Part shown: piece by piece, positions 23,465 through 33,673 of the stretch
Numbering within the stretch: position 1 is the first letter of the stretch
How the letters are laid out: every line of letters begins with the position of its first letter
Assembly (NCBI RefSeq): GCF_002159915.1
Contig: NZ_NFJP01000003.1
Coordinates: forward strand, 1-64,000
Origin: Gordonibacter sp. An230
GTDB lineage: Bacteria > Actinomycetota > Coriobacteriia > Coriobacteriales > Eggerthellaceae
Reading direction: 5' to 3'
Length of the DNA: 64,000 nucleotides
Notes under the pieces: generated by a model
Databases searched by the model: none
What the model was told of the DNA's origin: nothing
Seen by the model: the letters and a program-made list of their open reading frames with translations, nothing else
Translations under genes and position numbers: made by a program

Positions 23465-23799
23465 CTCCTAGCACGCCTTTTCGACACGGTGAAGCGGGAT
23501 GCGCTCTATTGCCCCCAATTGGTCCGGACTTCGTTTTACGACAATTTCGGAGTCGACATAAGCACGAACGAAGTATTGGGAACGATTATTCATCCGCCGG
23601 AGATCATAAATTCCGAAGAATGCGTTCTCATGTACCTGCAGCAAAACGATTAGCAGTTGCGAGCATCTTCGAGTCGGTTATGTGCCCGTCAACGCTTTAG
23701 CCTGCGAAATGTGCTTTGATGTGCAAGGATCAGTTTTGGCAAGGCGCAGACGACGCGCTCCGCATGCCGCCTGCGCCTGCCGCGACCAGAGGATTGACG
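23465..23799. other. Spacer with a possible gene remnant
   Basis: About 335 bp. The plus frame ending at 23653 reads sensibly over its last 55 codons (YDNFGVDISTNEVLGTIIHP, then a stretch ending YLQQND) and has AT-richer codons than the surroundings. It has no start codon of its own and is open only by running through the antisense of the antitoxin. It may be the tail of a lost gene. Low certainty. Confidence 0.3.
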
Positions 23800-24855
23800 A
23801 TGAAACGAACCATTGCCCGCCTTCTAACCGGCGCGACGCTCTTCATGGCGGCGACCTGCTTTTGCGGCTGCGCCTCGGACGAAGGGCCGACCGCCCCGGT
23901 CGACGCCGCCATCGGCGTCATCGAAACGCGATCAGCGGAAGAGACGAGCAGGATCGTCTTCTACGACAGGGAGATGAACGAGGTGGCGCAGCTCCCCCTC
24001 GGCTGCGCAACGCTGGGGAACATCTTTTACGACCCGCTGGTCTACGAAGGTAGCCTGTTCGCCATCCCCCAAGGAAACTTCAAGACCAAAGACGGCGAGG
24101 CCGTCCTGCAAGTCGATCTGGACTCCCTCGCCACCGAAACGCACACCATCCGGCAGCCGGCCATGAACGACGTGGCCGCAAGCGACGCGTACGTCTTCAC
24201 TTGCAACACGCTGAATTACGCGTCTTACATAAACCGTTGCCGAACCGACGACGGAGAGGTGTCGAGCGTGTCCATCGAGGGGGTCTACGTGTCGAAGATC
24301 ATCTGGCACGAAGGCAGCCTGTACGCTTTCGGACTGGACCTCGACGACAATTCTCCGATGATCCTGCGCTACGACGAGAACCTGACCCTCAGGAAATCGA
24401 TCGATTGCGGCGGCTGCGTCTACGCTTCGAGCGTCTACAGGGCGGTTGCGGACGAGAGCCGCATCTATTTCTGCAGCTTCGACGTCGCATCGAGAGGCCA
24501 GATCGGCGTCCTGGAAACGAAAAGCGACACGCTGAGCTCCATCCAGCTGAACGAGAGGGGCGCTTCGAGCATAGCCTTGGCGGACGGCAAGCTCTACGTC
24601 GCCCATTGCGACATCATGCAAGAGCAAGGCGACAGCGTGCTGAGCGTCGTGGATCTGGAGACGGGGTCCGTCGAGGAGCGCGCCCTTGAGCACGGGACGG
24701 ACCAGATGACCGTAACCGACGGGTCGATATACATGCTCGACAATTGGTCGATACACCGATACGACGCCGAAAGCATGGAGCCCGCGGGAAGCAAGCCGAT
24801 CGAGAAGATGCCCGGCAGCTACAGCTATCTTTCAGGATTGTTCCCGGTGAAGTAG
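23800..24855 (+). CDS. Putative lipoprotein with beta-propeller-like repeats
   Basis: Encodes 351 residues. The N-terminus MKRTIARLLTGATLFMAATC, with FCGCAS after it, is a lipoprotein-type signal, so the mature protein is probably lipidated at Cys25 or Cys27. The rest is beta-rich with recurring blocks of the type G-x-L-Y/F-A-x-x (YEGSLFAIPQGN, HEGSLYAFGLDL, ADGKLYVAHCD, TDGSIYMLDN). This suggests a blade-repeat (propeller) domain outside the membrane. Several cysteines are present. The ATG is preceded by AGAGGA. I recognise no named family. It is apparently a single gene, with no clear promoter found. Confidence 0.8.
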   Translation: MKRTIARLLTGATLFMAATCFCGCASDEGPTAPVDAAIGVIETRSAEETSRIVFYDREMNEVAQLPLGCATLGNIFYDPLVYEGSLFAIPQGNFKTKDGEAVLQVDLDSLATETHTIRQPAMNDVAASDAYVFTCNTLNYASYINRCRTDDGEVSSVSIEGVYVSKIIWHEGSLYAFGLDLDDNSPMILRYDENLTLRKSIDCGGCVYASSVYRAVADESRIYFCSFDVASRGQIGVLETKSDTLSSIQLNERGASSIALADGKLYVAHCDIMQEQGDSVLSVVDLETGSVEERALEHGTDQMTVTDGSIYMLDNWSIHRYDAESMEPAGSKPIEKMPGSYSYLSGLFPVK

Positions 24856-25829
24856 CCCTCAAACTATCACGATTTCGGCACCCAACAGGAGAAGGGCGCA
24901 TTCCGCCGGAGGCCCAATGCGAAACAAAGCGCTGCGGCCACCTGCGCTCCTCAAAACCGAACATACGCACGGGCGTGACGGATGCTAACGTTTTTGAGTT
25001 TGCAGCGCGAGCCGCAAACTCCTTTGACCGGATCGGCAAACGCGCCGAAAAGCGCGCCCGCTTCATCAGCCGGCATCGGCCAGCGAAATCCCTTCGGAAA
25101 AGAAGGCGTCTCGAAACCCGCATACCACCTCTGGGCTGCCCATAAGCTCGAAGGCGTCAAACGCTCGACGAGATTATGCATACTCGTCACAGCTAACCGG
25201 CATCGTTTCAAGAACAAAAAAGCGATGCTGCGGCTAATTCTTGCTCTGAAATGGCCTAACATTTACGAGAGGCGCGCTGCAAGCTTTTCCTGTTGCAAAA
25301 GCTCAAGAAAGCAAGAAGCCAGCACCCCTCCCCCGACCCTGAATCACCCTCTTCTTTAACCGGAACGAGAACGGCGTTTCCAGCCATGCGAGCATATCAG
25401 AGCTCTGCAGCAAATCGACAGCATTCACCATCGAAAGCGATTCCGACAGCGCACGTCGCTTAATAATTACGGCATCAAAATACGCCGATCATGGGCTATG
25501 ACCTTTTTGTCCCGAATCAGCTAAGGCAAAACTGCACCTAGCATATCTCGCTTGCGACATCAACGATTGCGAGCAGGGCCCTTCGGTGGGAAACCATCCC
25601 GAAAGCAACTTCTCCACCGAAGCCCCGCCGTCGACGGCGGGCAATGCCCGCCCGCGCTTCGTCCACCACCGCCCGAAGCGCGACGGCCTTGCCATGCCCG
25701 CCGCCCAACGACTGCCAGCTGGGGACGGACGCCGCCGAGTGTCCGGTGCCGACGCGCACGCGCTCGGGTATACTGATGCACGAGAACCGCGAAGCCCGCC
25801 TCCGCACGGGCACGTTGAAGGAGATGCCC
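24856..25829. other. Nearly 1 kb without a convincing gene
   Basis: The GC content is visibly lower between about 25150 and 25560 than elsewhere. Short open frames on both strands (for example the one containing NIRTGVTDANVFEFAARAAN at 24960-25020) lack ribosome sites and have mixed composition; I do not call them genes. A TATACT at 25769-25774 is a candidate -10 for the thioesterase that follows, with a poor -35. The phrase CTTCTCCACCGAAGCC occurs both here (25610) and near 22660, hinting at a dispersed repeat. Confidence 0.5.
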
Positions 25830-26267
25830 ATGGCCCTAGTAGACACGCTGCGCATCACGACGGTATCCGTTGCGAAGGACCGCGTGGAGGCGACGATGCC
25901 CATCACGCCCGATCTGTTCCAACCCTTCGGGTTTTTGCACGGAGGCGCCACCATCGCGCTGCTCGAGACGGTGGCGAGCATCGGAACGGAGCAGAGCACC
26001 GACTTCGACGTCGAGCGCCCGTTCGGCATCGACGTGCACGTGCGCCATCGCAAAAGCGGCACAGCCGGCCTTCTGCGCGGCGTGGCCGAGCTCGAGCGCG
26101 AAGAGCCCGCGCGCTCGGGCGGAATCAAGCAGTTCTGGCGCGTCACTGCCTTCGACGACGAGGGCGACGTCGTCTCCGACGGCACCGTCATGACGAAGAT
26201 CGTGCCCCTCGCGCGCCTGGAGGAGAAGGCCCGCGAACGCGCCGCGAGCCGCGAGCAGGTCCTTTAG
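25830..26267 (+). CDS. PaaI-type hotdog-fold thioesterase
   Basis: A 145-residue single hotdog domain. The signature DLFQPFGFLHGGATIALLE holds the HGG motif of the PaaI/YdiI family, which hydrolyses acyl-CoA thioesters such as hydroxybenzoyl-CoA or DHNA-CoA. The second half (GIDVHVRHRKSGTAG) is normal. ATG 25830 is chosen because GAAGGAG ends six bases upstream; ATG 25824 abuts that site. It converges with the next minus-strand gene, overlapping it by four bases at the stops. Substrate unknown; a menaquinone role is possible but not shown. Confidence 0.85.
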   Translation: MALVDTLRITTVSVAKDRVEATMPITPDLFQPFGFLHGGATIALLETVASIGTEQSTDFDVERPFGIDVHVRHRKSGTAGLLRGVAELEREEPARSGGIKQFWRVTAFDDEGDVVSDGTVMTKIVPLARLEEKARERAASREQVL

Positions 26268-27580
26268 CGCTCGCCGCCCGTCGAATCCGACCGCGCATCC
26301 GCACGCTGCGGAACCGCCGTCTGCGAGGCGTCTGCGACCCTGAACGCCTCCTCCGCCCTCGAAGCGCGATCTGTCTGCGCGCGGTCCTCAGTCTGCGGAT
26401 GCGCTGCCCGGGCACGCGCCCCAGTCTGCGAATGCGTCGCTCGCCCAGCCGCCTCTGCCCGCGGATGCACCTCCGGCCGAGGCGCACGCAAAGCCTCCTC
26501 GTCGAGGCGCTTCGCCACATGGGCCGTGCCGCCGATGCGGCCCTTGCCCTTCTCCTGATCGCGCGCGACGCGCTTCGCCTCGCGCTTGAACGTCTTGGTG
26601 GTTTGGATGAGCACCGCGCCCACGAGGAACGGGAACCAGAACACGATGCCGCGGTACACGAGCGCGATGGACAGGCCCGCCGCACCCGACGCGCCGAACG
26701 AGGTGAACGCCACCACGACGGCCGCCTCCACGACCCCCACGCCCTGCGGCGTGATCGAGATCATGGCGAACAGGGTGGCGACCACATAGCCGCAGATGAG
26801 CGCTTCGGGATGCGTGACGCCGAAACCGACGCCCACCAGGCTGAAGCACGCGAGCTCGCACGTGCTGGCGAATATGGAGCAAGCGAACGCCTTCGCGGTG
26901 GTCTTGGGGTTGTGCCCGATGAGGCCCGCCGCATCCGAGAACGAGGCCACGGCGCGCTCCACCCACGGATCGAGCGCGGGCTTCTTGAAGCGCGCGAGGA
27001 TGCGGTTCACCAGCCGCTCGACAGGGCGCAGCAGCCTGAGCACGAGCGCCGGCCGCTTGCGTCCGAGCACGAGCACGAGCACCATCCCGCCCACGAGCAC
27101 GATGACGAGCAGCCCCAGCAGAAACCACAGAGGCGACAGCCCCACCGTGAACGCGAGGATGGCGAATCCCACGAGCATGATGGTGGCGAAGCCCGAGTCG
27201 ATGGTGATCTGCATGAGCAGCGCCGCGCTCGTGGCCTTGCCGGGAGCGATGCCGCGACGGCGCGCGTCGTCCACCACGAGCGTCGTGCCCGCCAAGTTGA
27301 GCGAGGGCGCGATGGTGTTCATGAAGAACGTGCCGAACACGAGCGGCAGCGTCTCGCGCGGGCCCATGCGCTCGTCGACGGCCTCGAAGGCGTAGGAGTA
27401 CGCGAAGCTCTGTGCGAAGTACTTGCCCAGCTGCGTGAGCAGCGCCGCGACAAGCGGGACGACGGAGCCCTTCCTGATGGTGTCCGCCAGCTCCACCAGC
27501 TGGTCTCCGCGCAAAAGCACCACCGCGAGCACGATGACGATGATCAGCCCCACAAGCAGGTTTCTGATGCTGAATTTCAC
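26264..27580 (-). CDS. Lysylphosphatidylglycerol synthase TM-domain (flippase-like) membrane protein
   Basis: Encodes 438 residues: about eight membrane helices in residues 1-330, then a 110-residue hydrophilic Arg/Ala/Glu tail inside the cell. The core matches the UPF0104/AglD family (SLNLAGTTLVVDDARRRGI, ITIDSGFATIMLVGF, SITPQGVGVVEAAVVVAFT, and a YRGIVFWFPFLVGA ending). Members move or help make lipid-linked molecules. No aminoacyl-transferase domain is attached. The start is a GTG at 27580, 29 bp after the upstream ATP-grasp gene, so the two probably form an operon. The ribosome site is modest (GGAGG further upstream). Confidence 0.85.
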   Translation of the reverse strand: MKFSIRNLLVGLIIVIVLAVVLLRGDQLVELADTIRKGSVVPLVAALLTQLGKYFAQSFAYSYAFEAVDERMGPRETLPLVFGTFFMNTIAPSLNLAGTTLVVDDARRRGIAPGKATSAALLMQITIDSGFATIMLVGFAILAFTVGLSPLWFLLGLLVIVLVGGMVLVLVLGRKRPALVLRLLRPVERLVNRILARFKKPALDPWVERAVASFSDAAGLIGHNPKTTAKAFACSIFASTCELACFSLVGVGFGVTHPEALICGYVVATLFAMISITPQGVGVVEAAVVVAFTSFGASGAAGLSIALVYRGIVFWFPFLVGAVLIQTTKTFKREAKRVARDQEKGKGRIGGTAHVAKRLDEEALRAPRPEVHPRAEAAGRATHSQTGARARAAHPQTEDRAQTDRASRAEEAFRVADASQTAVPQRADARSDSTGGER

Positions 27581-27609
27581 GATGGCGCCCCGATTTCCTC
27601 CCCCCGCGC

Positions 27610-28755
27610 CTAGCGGAGGAACTCCTTGAGGTCGGAGCACATGAGGAAGTCCAGTTCGTCTGCCGAATCCGCATCCGTCTCGAGGAAGAGGAAGCCGTAG
27701 CTGCCCACGCGATCCGCATCGAAGCGCCGCAGCTCGAGCACGTTCGAGAAGCGGGCGGCGAACGCGTCGTAGTCGAACGCCTCCTCACCCGTGGCGTCGG
27801 CCGGCGGGTTCAGAAGCGACATCGTGTACACCTTGCCGTCCTTGCCGGAGAACGCGGCGTCGAAATCGGGATCGCGCCCTTCGAGGAACGCCTCGTACGT
27901 GCGGTAGCCGTACGCGTGGAAGCTCACGTCGGTGCCGCCGAGGCCCGCGAAGCGCAGCGGGTTGAACTCGATGGGCGTGAAGTGCCCGTCCTTCACGCGC
28001 ACCTCCACGTGCACGGGAACGCTGCGCGCGCCCACGAGCGCGTTCACACGATCGAGCCATGTGGCGAACAGGGGCGCCGTCTCGCGCACGAGAGGCGCGC
28101 TCGTCACGTACATGCGGTCGGACGTGTCCGCAGCCGATGCGAAATCGTGGCGCAGCACGTTGAGCAGATGCGCGCGGCCCTCCTCGTCGAAGTAGGCGTC
28201 GAGGGCGTACTCGGTGCCCTCGACGTAGCCCTCGAGGATGAACGAGCCCGAGCCGACGACGCTTTCCGGATACCTGCTCCGCCAGACCGAGGAGTTCTTC
28301 CGTATGTCGGCGAGCGCGCGCTCCCAATCGTCGCGGTTTCGAATCACGTGGACGCCCATGCTGCAGAAGCCCACGGAGGGCTTGAGCACGAACGGAGGCT
28401 CGAGCCGGGAGAAATCGAGCTCGAACAGCTCGTCGGCCGAACACGTCTTGAAGAGCAGGCCGGGGTCGAGCTGCGCAAGGGCGGCGCGCATGGCCGCCTT
28501 GTCCTTGAACAGGCTGATGGCGCGCACGAGGTCGTCGTTGCGCACGTTGTCCGCGATCCAAGCGAGCGCGTTCTCCGAGTTCGTGTAGACGCGCTCGCCG
28601 CCTTCGAGGCGCGAGACGGCCTCTTCGCGCGGCACGAGGTTGAGGCGCGCGGGCGCGAGCGAGCGGGCGAAGCCGTTGTCGAGCACGGGATGCTGCGACT
28701 CCTCGAGCCAAGAGACGAGAAGCTCGGATGCGTACGGCTCGTCGAGCACTATCAC
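27610..28755 (-). CDS. ATP-grasp domain protein of unknown substrate
   Basis: Encodes 381 residues. The ATP-grasp fold is seen as [15 protein letters not shown] (N-terminal lid), [20 protein letters not shown] (nucleotide-binding Lys and loop), [20 protein letters not shown], and [20 protein letters not shown] (metal-binding Glu/Asn near 280-300). Such enzymes join a carboxylate to an amine through an acyl-phosphate. The GTG at 28755 follows AGGAGG at ideal spacing; the long open frame upstream is low-complexity. The downstream partner is a flippase-like membrane protein, so a lipid or cell-envelope modification is possible, but that is inference only. Confidence 0.85.
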   Translation of the reverse strand: MIVLDEPYASELLVSWLEESQHPVLDNGFARSLAPARLNLVPREEAVSRLEGGERVYTNSENALAWIADNVRNDDLVRAISLFKDKAAMRAALAQLDPGLLFKTCSADELFELDFSRLEPPFVLKPSVGFCSMGVHVIRNRDDWERALADIRKNSSVWRSRYPESVVGSGSFILEGYVEGTEYALDAYFDEEGRAHLLNVLRHDFASAADTSDRMYVTSAPLVRETAPLFATWLDRVNALVGARSVPVHVEVRVKDGHFTPIEFNPLRFAGLGGTDVSFHAYGYRTYEAFLEGRDPDFDAAFSGKDGKVYTMSLLNPPADATGEEAFDYDAFAARFSNVLELRRFDADRVGSYGFLFLETDADSADELDFLMCSDLKEFLR

Positions 28756-29283
28756 GGCAGATCCTCCTTCGGTGCGATCGCGACGCCCGCAAGCACGAAC
28801 GGAGGGCGTCCGTGCGAACAAGGGCGGCACAGGGCAGCATACCCGCCCGCGCCGTCGCGCGGGCGGTCTGCGCGCTTTCTTCAGCCTGTCGTTTTCAAGT
28901 CGTTTTCCGTTGCACCCTTCGCGCGAGGGCGCGGTTGCGCGCTCGATCCGGCCATCCCGCGAACGTCGACCCGGAAGGCCCCAGTATAGCACGAGCCCCG
29001 GCCCGCCTCGGCGCACGAAAACGCCCCGAATCGGCACCTGTCGCCCCGCCGCTCCGAAAGGAGGGCGAACCGACCGGGCGCTTCTCTCAAACGCGTCTCC
29101 CCCGTCCGCCGACAGGCGTTCGAAGCAACGATGATTCGGATCCTTTTCGCCCACGGCTCGAAAAGCCGCGGATGCGGGCAGACCGGCGGAGCAGAGGCAG
29201 CAGACGAAGAGGCGGGGCGCGTCCGGTAGACGGACGGAAGGCGAGCAGCGGGCAAACGTCGCGCGGACCAGCGGCAACCGTCC
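28756..29283. other. Gene-free spacer upstream of the ATP-grasp gene
   Basis: About 530 bp between the purH terminator and the ATP-grasp start. A minus-strand TATACT at 28983-28988 is a candidate -10 (about 225 nt leader, weak -35), and a G/C hairpin CCGCCCGCG/CGCGGGCGG lies in the putative leader near 28850-28870. No gene recognised. Confidence 0.5.
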
Positions 29284-29328
29284 AAAAACGCCGCCCCGCC
29301 TTCGAAGCCAGAGCAGAAGGCGGGGCGG
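29284..29328 (-). terminator. Terminator of purH
   Basis: A 13-bp perfect stem CCGCCCCGCCTTC/GAAGGCGGGGCGG with a 12-base loop, then GTTTTTGG on the minus strand, 17 bp after the purH stop. Confidence 0.93.
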
Positions 29329-29344
29329 CATCAGCGAGAGCCGA

Positions 29345-30937
29345 TCAGTGGCGGAAGTGGCGGTGGCCGGTGAACACCATCGCGATGCCCTGCTCGTCGG
29401 CAGCAGCGATGACCTCCTCGTCGCGGATGGAGCCGCCCGGCTGGATGACGGCCGTCACGCCGGCCTGCGCCAGCACATCGAAGCCGTCACGGAACGGGAA
29501 GAACGCGTCCGAAGCCGCCACGGCACCCTGGGCCTTTTCGCCCGCTTGCTCCACGGCGATGCGCGCGGAGTTCACGCGGTTCGGCTGACCGCCGCCCACG
29601 CCCACCGTGGCGTGGTCCTTCGAGATAAGGATGGCGTTGCTCTTCACCGACTTGCACGCCTTCCACGCGAACAGAAGCTCGGTCAGCTCCTCGTCGCTGG
29701 GCTGGCGCTTCGTGGGCACCGTGAAGCTGGCGGGGTCCTCATGCACGGCGTCGCTGTCCTGGCACAGAAGGCCGCCCTCCACCGAGCGGTACTCCACTTC
29801 CCCGCCGGCGGGGTTCACGCCGCCCGTGGACAGCAGGCGCGCGTTCTTCTTCGCGGCGTACATCTCCAGCGCGTCGGCCGCGAACTCGGGCGCGATGATG
29901 GCCTCCACGAACTGCTTGTTCTCGAAGATCGCCACCACGACGTCGCTTGTGACCGGGCGGTTGAACGCCATCACTCCGCCGTAAGCGCTCACCGGGTCGC
30001 ACGCGTGCGCGCGCTGGTAGGCGACCACGAGGTCGCTGTCCTCGCACACGCCGCAGGGCGTGAGGTGCTTCACGATCACGCACGCCGGGTTGTCGTACTC
30101 GCGCACGGCCGCCCACGCGGCGTCCACGTCGAGGTAGTTGTTGTACGACATCTCCTTGCCCTGATGCTGCGTGGCGTGGGCCAGGCTGTGCGCCGCGCCC
30201 GCGTAGTCGTCGCGGCGGTAGAACGCGGCGGACTGGTGCGGGTTCTCGCCGTAGCGCAGGTCCTGCGCCTTTGAGAGCCCGAGCGCGCGGGCGGCGGGGA
30301 ACTTGTCGTCCTGCGAGGCATCGGCGGCGGCCGCCTCGCCCAGCTGCACGCCCATCCACGCGGCGATGGCCCCGTCGTAGGCGTTCGTGGTCTGGAACAC
30401 GCGCAGCGCCAGCTTCGCGCGCGTCTCGCGCGTGGTGGCGCCGTTGTTGGCGCGCATCTCAGCCAAGATAGCGTCGTAGCTGGCCGGGTCGGTGACCACG
30501 GCCACGCTCTCGAAGTTCTTCGCAGCGCTGCGCAGCATGGACGGCCCGCCGATGTCGATGTTCTCGATGCACGTGGCGAAGCCCGCGCCGCCCGCCACCG
30601 TCTTCTCGAACGCGTAGAGGTTCACCACCACCATGTCGATCATGCCGATGCCGTGCTCGGCCGCCTGCGCCATGTGGTCGGCGTTGTCGCGCTTCGCCAG
30701 CAGGCCGCCGTGGACCATCGGGTGCAGCGTCTTCACGCGGCCATCCATCATCTCGGGGAAGTTCGTCACCTCGTCGATGGGCGTGACCGGCACCCCGGCC
30801 TCGGCGATGACGCGCGCCGTGCCGCCCGTCGAGATGATCTCCGCGCCGAACTCCTCAGACAGGGCGCGAGCGAACTCCACCACCCCCGTCTTGTCCGTCA
30901 CCGACATCAAAACCCGCTTGATCTGAGGATCGCTCAT
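29345..30937 (-). CDS. purH: Bifunctional AICAR formyltransferase / IMP cyclohydrolase
   Basis: Catalyses the last two steps of IMP synthesis. 530 residues, the normal length. The N-terminal cyclohydrolase (MGS-like) domain has [27 protein letters not shown] and [15 protein letters not shown]. The C-terminal transformylase has [39 protein letters not shown] (catalytic Lys-His), [11 protein letters not shown] and [20 protein letters not shown]. The ATG has GAAAGGATG upstream. It is apart from purF/M/N, alone on its transcript, and divergent from the MFS gene. Confidence 0.97.
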   Translation of the reverse strand: MSDPQIKRVLMSVTDKTGVVEFARALSEEFGAEIISTGGTARVIAEAGVPVTPIDEVTNFPEMMDGRVKTLHPMVHGGLLAKRDNADHMAQAAEHGIGMIDMVVVNLYAFEKTVAGGAGFATCIENIDIGGPSMLRSAAKNFESVAVVTDPASYDAILAEMRANNGATTRETRAKLALRVFQTTNAYDGAIAAWMGVQLGEAAAADASQDDKFPAARALGLSKAQDLRYGENPHQSAAFYRRDDYAGAAHSLAHATQHQGKEMSYNNYLDVDAAWAAVREYDNPACVIVKHLTPCGVCEDSDLVVAYQRAHACDPVSAYGGVMAFNRPVTSDVVVAIFENKQFVEAIIAPEFAADALEMYAAKKNARLLSTGGVNPAGGEVEYRSVEGGLLCQDSDAVHEDPASFTVPTKRQPSDEELTELLFAWKACKSVKSNAILISKDHATVGVGGGQPNRVNSARIAVEQAGEKAQGAVAASDAFFPFRDGFDVLAQAGVTAVIQPGGSIRDEEVIAAADEQGIAMVFTGHRHFRH

Positions 30938-31227
30938 ATGGCCTTACATCCTTTCTTTCGGCGACGGCGCCTGAAACGCGCTGCCGCATTCCCGTGCTGG
31001 CTGCGCCAACCCACAACGTTTCCATTATGAACCCGCACAGCTGCCCGGACTCCCGCGCATAGGCCGCCCCCTCCCACAACTCGGCAGACGGCGGAAATAG
31101 GGCAAGAACCGGAGGCGTCGGAGCGGCGCACGAGAACCGTCATTGGAGGTGCGCGAGAGCCGCCATGGCGGCGCGAAGATCGAACGGCCGCCGAATTCAA
31201 AAGCTTTACCCGCCCTTTGCACGGGTC

Positions 31228-31236
31228 TGCTACAAT
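31228..31236 (+). promoter_or_regulatory. Extended -10 promoter of the MFS gene
   Basis: TGCTACAAT (TGn plus TACAAT at 31231-31236) lies 36 bp before the start codon. No strong -35, as is usual for extended -10 promoters. Confidence 0.55.
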
Positions 31237-31272
31237 CGCACCCGCTGTTTTCAAGAAAGGAGAAGCGAGATC

Positions 31273-32448
31273 ATGTCCCGTGCGCACTGGATGGCCCTCA
31301 TCGGGCTGGCGTTTTCCGCATTCGTGATGAACACGTCGGAGTTCATGCCCATCGGGCTTCTGATCGACATAGCGGAAAGCTTCTCCTTGACCGAGGCCGA
31401 GGCAGGGCTCATCATCTCGCTGTACGCATGGGCGGTCGCGCTCTTGTCGATCCCCCTCATGGTGCTCGCCTCGCGGTTCAACCTCAAGGCCGTGCTGCTG
31501 GCCTCCATCGCCCTGTTTGCCGCAGGGCAGGTCGCCTCGGCGCTGGCTCCCTCGTTTTCCCTGCTCGCAGGCGCGCGCCTCATGGTGGCGGCGGCCCATG
31601 CGGTGTTCTGGTCCATCGCTTCGCCGTTGGCGGTGCGCGTGGTGGGCGAGAAGCACAGCAGCGTCGCGGTGGGCGTCATCGTCACGGGATCGTCCGTCGC
31701 CATGGTGTGCGGGCTACCGCTCGGCCGCGCCATCGGGCTGCTCCTCGGCTGGCGCATGACGTTCGCCTGCGTGGGCGCGGTGGCGCTGGGCATCCTGGCC
31801 TACCTCGCCGCGGCCACCCCTCGCCTCGCCGCGGGAAAACCCTTCTCGCCCCGCGAGCTTCCGACGCTCTTCGCCGCGCCCGCGCTGCGCAACATCTACG
31901 TGGTCACCGCGCTGTTCGCCACCGCACACTTCACCTGCTACAGCTACATCGAGCCGTTCTTGCAGCAGGTGGCTCATTTCCCCGACGGACTGATCACCTT
32001 CACGCTGGTGCTCTACGGTGCGGCGGGCATGGCGGGCAGCGCCCTGCTCTCGCGCGCCTACGGCCGCATGCGTTTCCCGCTCATGCGAGCCGTCGTCATC
32101 GGCGTGGCGGCGTCGATGGCCCTGCTTTTGGCGACGGCGGCAAGCGCGGCCGCGACGGTGGCCGTATGCGCGCTGTGGGGCGCATGCTACACCGCCTACA
32201 ACGTGGCGTTCCAGTCGGAAGTGCTGGCCAATTCGACAGAGGATGCCTCGGCGGTGGCCATGTCGGCGTACTCGGGCATCTTCAACTTGGGGATAGGAAG
32301 CGGCACGTGGATCGGCGGGGCCGTGGCGCAAGCAGCGGGCATCGCCGACGTGGGATTGGCAGGCGCGCTCGTAGGGTTGGCGGCGTTCGCCGTGTGCTCT
32401 GTGCACCTCGTGCGCTCCATCAAGCGCGCGGAGGCGCGCGCGGCGTAA
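31273..32448 (+). CDS. MFS efflux transporter (SotB/SetA-like)
   Basis: Encodes 391 residues with twelve predicted membrane helices. FVMNTSEFMPIGLLIDIAES in helix 1 is typical of the DHA1 subgroup that includes the sugar and arabinose exporter SotB and chloramphenicol/purine exporters. The loop LASRFNLKAVLL corresponds to MFS motif A, and ASPLAVRVVGEKHSSVAVGV follows. It should export a small molecule by proton antiport; the substrate cannot be told. ATG 31273 follows AAAGGAGAAGCGAG. It is divergent from purH and followed by a hairpin shared with the convergent xdhC gene. Confidence 0.88.
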   Translation: MSRAHWMALIGLAFSAFVMNTSEFMPIGLLIDIAESFSLTEAEAGLIISLYAWAVALLSIPLMVLASRFNLKAVLLASIALFAAGQVASALAPSFSLLAGARLMVAAAHAVFWSIASPLAVRVVGEKHSSVAVGVIVTGSSVAMVCGLPLGRAIGLLLGWRMTFACVGAVALGILAYLAAATPRLAAGKPFSPRELPTLFAAPALRNIYVVTALFATAHFTCYSYIEPFLQQVAHFPDGLITFTLVLYGAAGMAGSALLSRAYGRMRFPLMRAVVIGVAASMALLLATAASAAATVAVCALWGACYTAYNVAFQSEVLANSTEDASAVAMSAYSGIFNLGIGSGTWIGGAVAQAAGIADVGLAGALVGLAAFAVCSVHLVRSIKRAEARAA

Positions 32449-32566
32449 GACGGACGGGAGCGGGCCGACGGCGAGGCAAGGCGGCCGCCCCGTCCCCGGC
32501 GACCCCAGGGGCGTCGATAGGGAACGCAGGGTGACTCACCATCGCAAAATGAAACCCAAGCGGGTT

Positions 32567-32602
32567 GGGGTTGGCGACCCGGCATCCCGAACCGCCAACC
32601 CC
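32567..32602. terminator. Bidirectional hairpin between MFS gene and xdhC
   Basis: A 9-bp perfect stem GGGGTTGGC/GCCAACCCC with an 18-base loop in the convergent gap. The T-tract is poor on both sides. Confidence 0.6.
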
Positions 32603-32646
32603 ATCCTTGTCGCAGGAAGCGCGCGGGCGAATACTAACGCGCAGCC

Positions 32647-33639
32647 CTACTCCCGCCCGAGGCTCTTCTCGTGCTTGGCGCGGGCCTCCTCGCTGTAGCG
32701 TTGGCGGTAACGCACGTCCACCAGCTCGGCGACGATGGCGATGGCCAGCTCGGCGGGGGTCTTGGCGCCGAACTTCAGACCGATGGGGCGCTTGACGCGC
32801 TCCCAGTCGGCCTCGGTGGCGCCGGCGGCCAACACGAGGTCGTGGACGCGGTCGTTCTTGCCCGCGCACCCCATGAGCCCGACATAGTGCGCGCCGTGCC
32901 GCGTGGCCCACACGCAGCCCTCGGGGTCGAACATGTGGCCGCGCGTCAGCACGCACACGTAGTCCTGCGGCGCGCACGCAAGATCGGCCAGCCCATCGAA
33001 GCCGCCGCCCTCAAGCACGATGCGCCGCGCGCTCGGGAAACGCGCCTCGCTCACGTAGGCAGGATCATAATCCACCACCGTCACGTCGAAGCCCACGTGC
33101 GCGGCCAGCGCCGCCACCTCGCTCGCCGCGTCCGACGCACCCAGAAGCCATACGCGCACCGCCTCGAACAGCGGCACGGAAAGCCAGGTGAGGCCCTCGA
33201 ACTGCTCATTGTGCATGCTGGGGCCGCGCGTGACGTCCTTCATCTGGAACACGTCGCGCGGACTCGGCTCGCGCGACGCCACGATCTCCTTCGCGTCGTT
33301 GCAGAAGAACACGAGCGGCTCCCCGTCGGCCGAGCCTGTGTCGCCGTACTTCTTCGTCACCTCGTTGTCGGTGTTGCGCTGCGCCTCGTCCGCATCGTAG
33401 ACGACCTTGAAACCCAGCCACGCCAAGTCGCCCTCGTCGATGGCGCGCAGCGCACGCTCGAACGTGGGGATGTCGGCCGCCGTGAGGCGTTTCGCCAGCA
33501 TGTCCAAATACGCGGGCGACACATGCCCGTTGCCTTCCAGGGCCTCCGCCGAGAAGCAGGGGAAGTCCTCCGCGGAAAGCACGGGCGCGCGCCCGGCCCT
33601 CAGATCGGCGATGATGGTCTGCAATACGGCTTTTTCCAT
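32647..33639 (-). CDS. XdhC/CoxI family molybdoenzyme maturation protein
   Basis: Encodes 330 residues. Members load sulfurated molybdenum cofactor into xanthine-dehydrogenase-type enzymes. The N-terminal XdhC_CoxI part is divergent. The C-terminal Rossmann domain is clear: VWLLGASDAASEVAALAAHVG, then VVDYDPAYVSEARFP, DYVCVLTRGHMFDPEG, HYVGLMGCAGKNDRV, and IGLKFGAKTPAELAIAIVAE near the end. No xanthine dehydrogenase or other molybdenum hydroxylase is in this window. It follows purN by 34 bp and may be read from the purine operon, which fits a role in purine metabolism. Confidence 0.85.
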   Translation of the reverse strand: MEKAVLQTIIADLRAGRAPVLSAEDFPCFSAEALEGNGHVSPAYLDMLAKRLTAADIPTFERALRAIDEGDLAWLGFKVVYDADEAQRNTDNEVTKKYGDTGSADGEPLVFFCNDAKEIVASREPSPRDVFQMKDVTRGPSMHNEQFEGLTWLSVPLFEAVRVWLLGASDAASEVAALAAHVGFDVTVVDYDPAYVSEARFPSARRIVLEGGGFDGLADLACAPQDYVCVLTRGHMFDPEGCVWATRHGAHYVGLMGCAGKNDRVHDLVLAAGATEADWERVKRPIGLKFGAKTPAELAIAIVAELVDVRYRQRYSEEARAKHEKSLGRE

Positions 33640-33673
33640 GATGGGAACTCCTTCGCGCTATCGGGGACGGCTC

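Noticed and set aside
23474-23653. Plus-strand frame ending YLQQND as a gene
   Set aside because: No start codon and it is open only through the antisense of the antitoxin; mentioned as a possible remnant only.
24951-25359. Overlapping small open frames of about 100-125 codons on both strands
   Set aside because: No ribosome sites, mixed codon use and mutual overlap; not supportable as genes.
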